From assembly GCA_031553655.1 (NCBI GenBank), contig JAVBLG010000015.1, positions 1-61,073 on the forward strand: a stretch of 61,073 nt of DNA, given 5' to 3'. Both the position numbers and the translations under genes were made by a program. This stretch comes from JAVBLG01 sp031553655 (lineage in GTDB: Bacteria; Desulfobacterota; Desulfovibrionia; Desulfovibrionales; Desulfovibrionaceae). How positions within the stretch are numbered: the first letter of the stretch is position 1; each line of letters starts with the position of its first letter. Positions 55,914 to 61,073 of this stretch are shown in pieces. The notes below the pieces were generated by a model. That model did not search any database. It had not been told where the DNA came from and saw only the letters and a list, made by a program, of their open reading frames with translations.

Positions 55914-57010
55914 GCATGGAAAAAACAAAAACCACAACCTTTGATTTGCCCCTCGGCCCGGTACATGTGGCTCTTGAAGAACCGGTATATTTCCACCTGA
56001 CTGTGGAAGGCGAAACCATACGCAAGGTGGATCTTACTTCGGGCCATGTGCATCGCGGCATGGAAGCCCTGGCCACTCAGCGTAATTTTTTCATGAACGC
56101 TACCCTTACCGAGCGCGTGTGCTCGCTGTGTTCCAACAGCCATTCCTTCACTTACTGTATGGCTGTGGAAAACGTGCTGGACATAACCATTCCGGAAAGA
56201 GCAAAATATCTGCGGGTGCTGGCCGAAGAAATCAAGCGCGTATCCTCACATCTTTTCAACGTGGCCATTCAAGCCCATATCATCGGCTTTAAATCACTTT
56301 TCATGCACGTTATGGAAGTGCGTGAAATAATGCAGGATATAAAAGAAACTGTTTATGGCAACCGCATGAATCTTTCCGCCAACTGCATAGGCGGGGTAAA
56401 ATGCGACGTAACCAATGAGTATATTTCCTATATCCGCAAAAACATCGAACGTGTCAGCAAGGCTGTCGAAGAAATTCTGGAGGTTTACGCCACCGATCCT
56501 ATGGTGCTTGGCCGCACCAAAGGGCTTGGCTTGCTGCCGAAGCAAGATGCCGTTGACCTGGGAGTGGTAGGCCCGGTGGCCAGAGGTTCGGGCATTGCCA
56601 TGGACGTGCGCAAAGATTCGCCTTATGCCGCTTATATGAATCTGAATTTCAATGTGATTACCGAGAGCGGCTGCTGCGCCCACTCCAGGGCCTTGGTGCG
56701 CCTGCGGGAGATTTTTGAATCCATTAATCTGGTGCTGCAATGCTGCGACCTTCTGCCTGAAGGGCCGCTGGTGGCCAATCTGCGCCAGATTCCCGTGAGC
56801 GAGGCCTGCGCCCGCTCGGAAGCGCCGCGCGGAGAATTATTTTACTATATACGCACAAACAATACCGACCAGCCCTCCAGGCTGAAATGGCGCGTGCCTT
56901 CGTATATGAACTGGGAAGCCTTGGGAGTGATGATGCGCGACTGCAAGGTGGCCGACACCGCGCTGATCGCCAACAGCATCGACCCTTGTGTTTCGTGCAC
57001 CGAGCGTTAG
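55910..57010 (+). CDS. cooH: Coo [NiFe] hydrogenase large subunit CooH
   Basis: 366-residue catalytic subunit. Nickel ligands lie in RVCSLCSNSHS (about 64-74) and DPCVSCTER at the very C-terminus. The protein ends directly at this arginine, so there is no C-terminal peptide for an endopeptidase, as known for CooH/EchE-type enzymes. It makes H2 with electrons from ferredoxin. The stop TAG coincides with a REP-like repeat. hypA follows for nickel insertion. Confidence 0.95.
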   Translation: MSMEKTKTTTFDLPLGPVHVALEEPVYFHLTVEGETIRKVDLTSGHVHRGMEALATQRNFFMNATLTERVCSLCSNSHSFTYCMAVENVLDITIPERAKYLRVLAEEIKRVSSHLFNVAIQAHIIGFKSLFMHVMEVREIMQDIKETVYGNRMNLSANCIGGVKCDVTNEYISYIRKNIERVSKAVEEILEVYATDPMVLGRTKGLGLLPKQDAVDLGVVGPVARGSGIAMDVRKDSPYAAYMNLNFNVITESGCCAHSRALVRLREIFESINLVLQCCDLLPEGPLVANLRQIPVSEACARSEAPRGELFYYIRTNNTDQPSRLKWRVPSYMNWEALGVMMRDCKVADTALIANSIDPCVSCTER

Positions 57011-57042
57011 AGCGTTTTGCGAATGAAATGAGCGAAATGCTA
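57008..57042 (+). repeat. REP-like element fused to cooH stop
   Basis: TAGAGCGTTTTGCGAATGAA and the following ATGAGCGAAATGCTATAG match 30-65 almost exactly. The TAG is the cooH stop codon. The copy lies inside the coo operon, 30 bases before hypA. Confidence 0.85.
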
Positions 57043-57072
57043 TAGATTAAAAATGGCGGGGGAAGGATTAAT

Positions 57073-57474
57073 ATGCACGAGGCTAGTATTGTATCCGGTA
57101 TTTTACGCATTATCTTAGAAGAAGCGCAAAAGCACGGAGCAACGAAAATAAACCGGGTCAATCTCCAATCCGGTCTGCTGGCCGGAATAGAAGCCGAAAC
57201 CCTCACGGCCTGCTTTGAGCTGCTGGCTGAAGGCACCATTGCCGAGGGCGCAACCCTGGAAATAGACGTGCCTCCCCTGAATTGCCAATGCCAGAGCTGC
57301 GGACATGAATTCCAACTGCTGAAACGGGCTTTCCATTGCCCGCAGTGCAACGGTATGAAACTGGACTTTGAAGGCGGCCACGGCTGCAATATCACGGGCA
57401 TCGAAGCCGAATTGCCCGACAGCCCGGAACCGGCCCCCAGCAACGAAGAAAACGACAACAAGGAAAAATTGTAA
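57073..57474 (+). CDS. hypA: Hydrogenase nickel-insertion protein HypA
   Basis: 133 residues beginning MHEASIV, with the nickel-binding His2 and Glu3, and a zinc site CQSCG...CPQCN (about 76-98). The C-terminus has an extra acidic tail (about 20 residues). Supplies nickel to CooH. It overlaps cooF by one base. Confidence 0.94.
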   Translation: MHEASIVSGILRIILEEAQKHGATKINRVNLQSGLLAGIEAETLTACFELLAEGTIAEGATLEIDVPPLNCQCQSCGHEFQLLKRAFHCPQCNGMKLDFEGGHGCNITGIEAELPDSPEPAPSNEENDNKEKL

Positions 57475-58043
57475 TGCTAGCTCCACACCTTCAAGCCGTG
57501 CCGGAAAAATGCCGGGCCTGCCGGCGCTGCGAAGTGGCCTGCATAGCCGCCCATCAGGGGCTTACCTTCAAGGAAGCCATGAAAAGGCGCAACGAGCTTG
57601 TCTCGCGCGTGCAGGTGGTAAGCGACAAGGGCTTCAAAACCACAGTGCGCTGCCACCAGTGCGCCAGCGCTCCCTGCGCAACCATGTGCCCCACCGGCGC
57701 ATTGCAGCAAGATCCTGAAACCGGCACGGTGGAAATGCGCGTCCAGCTCTGCGCCGGATGCAAACTGTGCATTTCTGTATGCCCTTACGGAGCCATAACC
57801 ACCGAACACATCGGCATGCCCGATACCCAGGGCGAAACCATGGCCCAGCGCGCCAGACGCGAAGTGGCCGCGCGTTGCGACATGTGCGCTAGCTGGCGCG
57901 AGAAAGAAGGCAAAAAGATCACCGCCTGCATGGAAGCCTGCCCGGCCCGAGCCATATCCATGGTGGAACCCGACGGCACAATTATTGAAATGCCAGCAAC
58001 GGAAAAGAAGGAAAAAGCGGAAGCGGAAGCCGTGCGGCAATAA
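57474..58043 (+). CDS. cooF: Ferredoxin-like electron carrier CooF
   Basis: 189-residue polyferredoxin. Four cysteine groups: CRACRRCEVAC, CHQCASAPCATMC, CAGCKLCISVC and CDMC...CMEAC. Normally carries electrons from CO dehydrogenase CooS to the hydrogenase. No cooS, cooC or cooA is in the window, so the donor here is open. Terminates in a Lys/Ala/Glu tail. Last gene of the operon. Confidence 0.9.
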   Translation: MLAPHLQAVPEKCRACRRCEVACIAAHQGLTFKEAMKRRNELVSRVQVVSDKGFKTTVRCHQCASAPCATMCPTGALQQDPETGTVEMRVQLCAGCKLCISVCPYGAITTEHIGMPDTQGETMAQRARREVAARCDMCASWREKEGKKITACMEACPARAISMVEPDGTIIEMPATEKKEKAEAEAVRQ

Positions 58044-58080
58044 CGCTCACACCGCCGAGGAATGAGAAGTAAAAAATCAG

Positions 58081-58122
58081 GAAGGGGAGTGGACTTTTCA
58101 ATCCACTCCCCTTCCTTTTTTG
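58081..58122 (+). terminator. Terminator of coo operon
   Basis: Perfect 14-bp stem GGAAGGGGAGTGGA/TCCACTCCCCTTCC with an eight-base loop and a following TTTTTT. Preceded by an A-run, so it could serve both directions. Confidence 0.9.
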
Positions 58123-58148
58123 TGAGGATGATTTTCAACGCGGACGTC

Positions 58149-58179
58149 AGAGCGTTTTGCTAGCCGCGCCCGCAAAACT
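58149..58179 (-). repeat. REP-like element 3' of DASS permease gene
   Basis: On the minus strand AAAAAGTTTTGCGGGCGCGG followed by CTAGCAAAACGCTCTGACG, a diverged copy of the repeat in the sense of the permease gene, three bases after its stop. Confidence 0.5.
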
Positions 58180-58181
58180 TT

Positions 58182-59612
58182 TTAGCCGATCACTACCGGC
58201 ATCCACAGGTACGCGAAGATGGAATAAACCACAAAGAAGTATATACCGTAAGCAGTGCCCAACAGCCAGAAGGTTGAACTTTTAATATAGCCCGCTCCGT
58301 AATATATGGTGTTTTGAGCCGCGCCGTATGGAGTGAGAATGCCCATTATGCCCAGGCTGCCGCTGAGGAACATGACAAAATACTTCATGTTCATGTCCGG
58401 TATAGCCATACCGGCCGTAAACAGCAAGGTCATCATGGCCGCGGTGTGCGCGGCCACCCCGGCAAAGAAGTAATGCGAAAAATACAGCAGGGCCAGCAGG
58501 CCAAAGGCCACGCCCATGGGCGGCAGACCGGCCATGAGATTGGTGCAGTGCACGGAGAACCACTTCAAAAATCCGGTTTGCGCCAGCCCTCCGGCCAGGG
58601 TAATCAAGGTTCCGAACCAGCAGAAGGTGTTCCAGGCCTCGCGATTGCTGGTTACCTGTTCCCAGGTGACCACACGCAGCACCAGCATGAGCGCCAGCAC
58701 AACCACACTCACCAGAGTACTATCGATTATCTTGGTTCCGAACACCCACATGCCCAGGGCAAAAAGCGCCAAGGCGGTCATGAGTATTTCCTTAACGGAA
58801 ATGGGTCCCATCTTGCGCAGTTCTTCTTCGGCCCAGGCCGGTATTTCCGGAAACTTTTTTTCTGTTGGCGGGTAGAATATATAGGTAACCAGCGGGGTCA
58901 GCATAACCAGAAGCCCACCGGCGGGCAGCATGGCCATAAACCATTCCCGCCAGCTTATGGTCACCTGCACCGCGTCTTTGGCCATGGACAGAGCCAGCAG
59001 GTTGGGAGCCAGCCCGGTAAGAAAGAGCGACGAAGTAATGGAAGTGGCGCAAACCCCGGTCCACATGATGTACGCGCCGATCTTGCGTGGCTCTTTATCG
59101 GGAAATGAGCCGTAAGCTGGTGGAATATTGCGCACAATGGGGAAAATGGTCCCCCCGCCTCTGGCCGTGCTGGACGGAATGAACGGAGCCAGCACAAAAT
59201 CGGCCAGCGAGACGGCATAACCCATGCCCAGCGCGGTTTTGCCCAACCTTTTGATCAAATGCAGGGCTATGCGCCGTCCCAGTCCGGTTTTTTCATAACC
59301 CATGGCAAACATGAAGGCCACAAACATCAACCATACCGTACTGTTGGAAAAACCGGCCAAGGCCCAGCGCACGCTGCTCTGCAACGTGGCCGGTTTGCCC
59401 CCGGCCGCCGGAACCAGCATCAGACTGGCCGCCACGCAAACGCCCACAAGCCCCACCACGGCTCCGGGCAGCGGCTCCAGGATAAGACCCAGCACCACCG
59501 CCAGAAATACGCCGAGATAGCGCATTGTATCCGGGTTCAACCCTTCGGGTGGGGGCAGTATCCAGAACAATGCCATAACCAGCAGGGGCACAATGTACCG
59601 GATGTACTTCAT
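58182..59612 (-). CDS. DASS/SLC13-family anion permease
   Basis: 476-residue transporter with about eleven helices. DASS marks: FIPSSTARGGGTIFPIVRNI (about 139-158, with the SxxT substrate loop) and the second half motif GILTPYGAAQNTIYYGAGY (about 425-443). The family carries di- and tricarboxylates, sulfate-like or small organic anions; CitT/YbhI-type length. Separated from grdB by 82 bases on the same strand, so they may share a transcript. Substrate unknown. Confidence 0.88.
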   Translation of the reverse strand: MKYIRYIVPLLVMALFWILPPPEGLNPDTMRYLGVFLAVVLGLILEPLPGAVVGLVGVCVAASLMLVPAAGGKPATLQSSVRWALAGFSNSTVWLMFVAFMFAMGYEKTGLGRRIALHLIKRLGKTALGMGYAVSLADFVLAPFIPSSTARGGGTIFPIVRNIPPAYGSFPDKEPRKIGAYIMWTGVCATSITSSLFLTGLAPNLLALSMAKDAVQVTISWREWFMAMLPAGGLLVMLTPLVTYIFYPPTEKKFPEIPAWAEEELRKMGPISVKEILMTALALFALGMWVFGTKIIDSTLVSVVVLALMLVLRVVTWEQVTSNREAWNTFCWFGTLITLAGGLAQTGFLKWFSVHCTNLMAGLPPMGVAFGLLALLYFSHYFFAGVAAHTAAMMTLLFTAGMAIPDMNMKYFVMFLSGSLGIMGILTPYGAAQNTIYYGAGYIKSSTFWLLGTAYGIYFFVVYSIFAYLWMPVVIG

Positions 59613-59694
59613 CGCAATCTCCTTTGTTTTTTATGGAGCGCCAACCTCGGGCGGCCTGCCCGCCCGAGGTTGGAATATGTTTAAACGCGGCCCG

Positions 59695-60972
59695 TCACTC
59701 GGGCATACGCGTAAGTTCATTTAAAGCCTCAACAACGATCTTCTTACGCAGTTCCATTTCTTCTTCGGAGGAGAGGGCTGGATCGCCGGTGGGGGTTGGT
59801 ATGCTTTGTCCGGGCATGACTCTGGGCGCGCCCACATTGCGGGCGATGCTGGTAAGTGAGCAGATCATGGCCGTGGGTATGCCCGCGCGTTCCAGTTCCT
59901 TGGCTATCGTTGCGCCGCAACGAGTGCCCGTTCCTCAGGTGCCGGTAAGCAGCGCCCCAACCCGCCCCGGAAAGCGCCTGAGTATATCCTTGGCTATTTC
60001 CCGGCCGAAACCAGCCGCCAGATCAACTGATGTGGCATTGCCAGCTGTGGTGTATATGACATCGCCCACACGCAACTTGCCTTCCTTTTCCAGGACGCGC
60101 ACGGCATCCAGCGGCAGAAGGCGGTTGGGGTCCTGCCTGGCGGAGGTATTGTCATAGCCGCCATGGGCCACGTCGAATTTTTTGGAATCAAGGCGCTCCA
60201 GTCCGGCGATTGAATATGTGCCGTACTTGGTGGCCATGGACATTTCAATGCGGTCCGGGTTGCCTTTGGGGGCAAGCCCGCCTTCGGTGACCAGCACAAT
60301 TGTGGAAGCGGCGAGATCATCCAGAGGTGGGGCGGGCTGCACTCGCTCAAAACGCGGCAAGGGAAGTTCCGTAATATTTTCCGCGCCGCCAAGGCGCGCC
60401 GCCAGCATATTCACAGCGCGCCGCGCCCCATGAATCTCGCGCTTTACCAGCATGCGCAGCCCTTGAGAGAAATATTCGCCCACCCGAGGACGACCGTCAG
60501 CGGCCAAAGCCAGGGCCACAGGCGCAATCGCGGCCACGGCCGCGCGCATTCCGGCCGCATTGGCCGCGGCGGGAACAATGATCACTTTGCGCCGGTAAAG
60601 GGCCACGCCGGGGTTGTCCTCATGCATGGCCGCCACCACTGGTATGCCCAATCTAGCGGCCACGGCCGCGCATACCGCCCCGCAAGCCAGACCGTAGCGC
60701 CCAGCCCCGAAAGCCGGACCGGCGACAAGCAAATCCGGAGCAAAAGAGGCTACGGCTTCCGCCGCCTCATCCGCCCGTCCCTCTTCGGCCATAAAATTGT
60801 CACCTGCGATAACCGTGCCCGCCACCACGGCGGCATCGCCAAAGGCGGCGGCCAGGGCCAGGCCCGGTCCCACCGGGCCGGCTTTGACCGTTATGCCCGT
60901 TCCGGCTTTATCTTCGCCGCCGATCTGACCGAAAAACTGATTTATATAGTGAACAACACGCAGTGCGCCCAT
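59695..60972 (-). CDS. grdB: GrdB-family reductase selenoprotein (UGA = Sec346)
   Basis: Component B selenoprotein of the glycine/sarcosine/betaine reductase family, 425 residues when the in-frame TGA at 59935-59937 is read as selenocysteine (residue 346). Beginning VVHYINQFFGQIGGEDKA, plus AMHEDNPGV and GGLAPKGNPDRIE, matches GrdB. After LLTGT the TGA is followed by GTGTRCGATIAKELERAGIP, the family active-site region, and the frame continues to TGA at 59695. A SECIS-like hairpin is at 59902-59928. AGGAGG lies before the ATG. In family members as I recall them, a Cys sits where Gly349 is here. Partner genes (grdA, grdE, grdC/D) are not in the window. Substrate unknown. Confidence 0.9.
59902..59928 (-). 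promoter_or_regulatory. Bacterial SECIS-like hairpin in grdB
   Basis: Downstream of the UGA the RNA can fold GGC-ACU-CGUUGC-GGC-GCAACG-AUA-GCC: a 6-bp upper stem, a 3x3 internal loop with an unpaired U and a 3-bp lower stem. The apical loop GGC begins 19 bases after the UGA, in the range of bacterial SECIS elements (G in the loop, unpaired U below). Confidence 0.75.
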
Positions 60973-60995
60973 TTAAGCCTCCTGTGGAACGCGTC

Positions 60996-61043
60996 GGGGG
61001 AAGGGGAAACCCCTTTTTGGAAAAAGGGGTGTCCCCTTCCCCC
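60996..61043. repeat. Long hairpin upstream of grdB
   Basis: Two 23-base arms (GGGGGAAGGGGAAACCCCTT... and its complement) differing at one pair around a GG loop. It lies in the grdB leader or ends the gene to the right of the window. Confidence 0.65.
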
Positions 61044-61073
61044 GGACCCCCCTCCCCGTTACCAAAAACGTTC

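Noticed and set aside
59698..59934. Sequence downstream of the grdB TGA as a separate small gene or noncoding tail
   Set aside because: It is in frame with the upstream part, continues the GrdB active-site and C-terminal sequence, and has no start or ribosome-binding site of its own.

Overview
The window looks like chromosomal DNA from a sulfate- or sulfite-reducing deltaproteobacterium of the Desulfovibrionaceae. The main reasons are a 16-haem Hmc-type cytochrome with its Fe-S and NrfD-type membrane partners, an uninterrupted cooMKLXUH-hypA-cooF hydrogenase operon, a D-lactate/glycolate dehydrogenase pair, indolepyruvate:ferredoxin oxidoreductase, and many PocR/PAS sensory proteins. The species cannot be named from this sequence alone. 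Most of the window is moderately GC-rich core sequence.

Layout. 0.2-3.3 kb: miaA and a PocR-PAS hybrid histidine kinase. 3.4-7.7 kb: hmcABCD with its own promoter and terminator. 7.8-11.3 kb (minus strand): rpoZ, dnaJ and a PocR-GGDEF-EAL protein. 11.4-14.9 kb: tRNA-Thr, iorAB and a membrane-anchored TPR protein. 15.0-27.7 kb: a genomic island between tRNA-Ser(GCT) and a 55-bp copy of that tRNA's 3' part (52 of 55 bases identical). The island holds a flavoenzyme/TetR module, a frameshifted HigB-type toxin with an intact antitoxin, a ZraPSR-like envelope-stress system with two extra tiny exported Cys-rich peptides and a sigma54 promoter, an AT-rich DUF4238 pair, and a VapBC pair. 27.7-31.9 kb: LprI-like protein, thioesterase, biotin ECF transporter (bioYM divergent from bioN) and DUF1848. 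32-36.8 kb: livKHMGF. 37-44 kb: CheX-like protein, uppP, a 1165-residue degenerate signalling protein, TPR proteins and a CcmD-like peptide. 44.3-48.7 kb: paaK and the glcD/glcF-type dehydrogenase pair. 49.4-58.1 kb: the coo hydrogenase operon. 58.2-61 kb: a DASS permease and a GrdB-family reductase with an in-frame UGA read as selenocysteine.

How the genes fit together. Hmc moves electrons between the periplasmic cytochrome pool and the membrane. The Coo hydrogenase couples low-potential ferredoxin oxidation to H2 production and ion pumping. Lactate and arylpyruvate oxidation (GlcDF, IorAB, PaaK) and branched-chain amino acid uptake (Liv) supply carbon and electrons. The Sec-containing GrdB-like enzyme suggests a reductive route for a small organic substrate.

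The most noteworthy points are: the selenoprotein missed by ordinary ORF calling, with a SECIS-like hairpin right after the UGA; the tRNA-bounded island; the three co-directional exported peptides that all end in Cys clusters under a sigma54 promoter; a palindromic repeat family that sits at gene 3' ends in one orientation and often supplies the stop codon; a 150-bp MITE-like element in two copies; and a large signalling protein whose receiver, kinase and HPt-like modules all lack catalytic residues.
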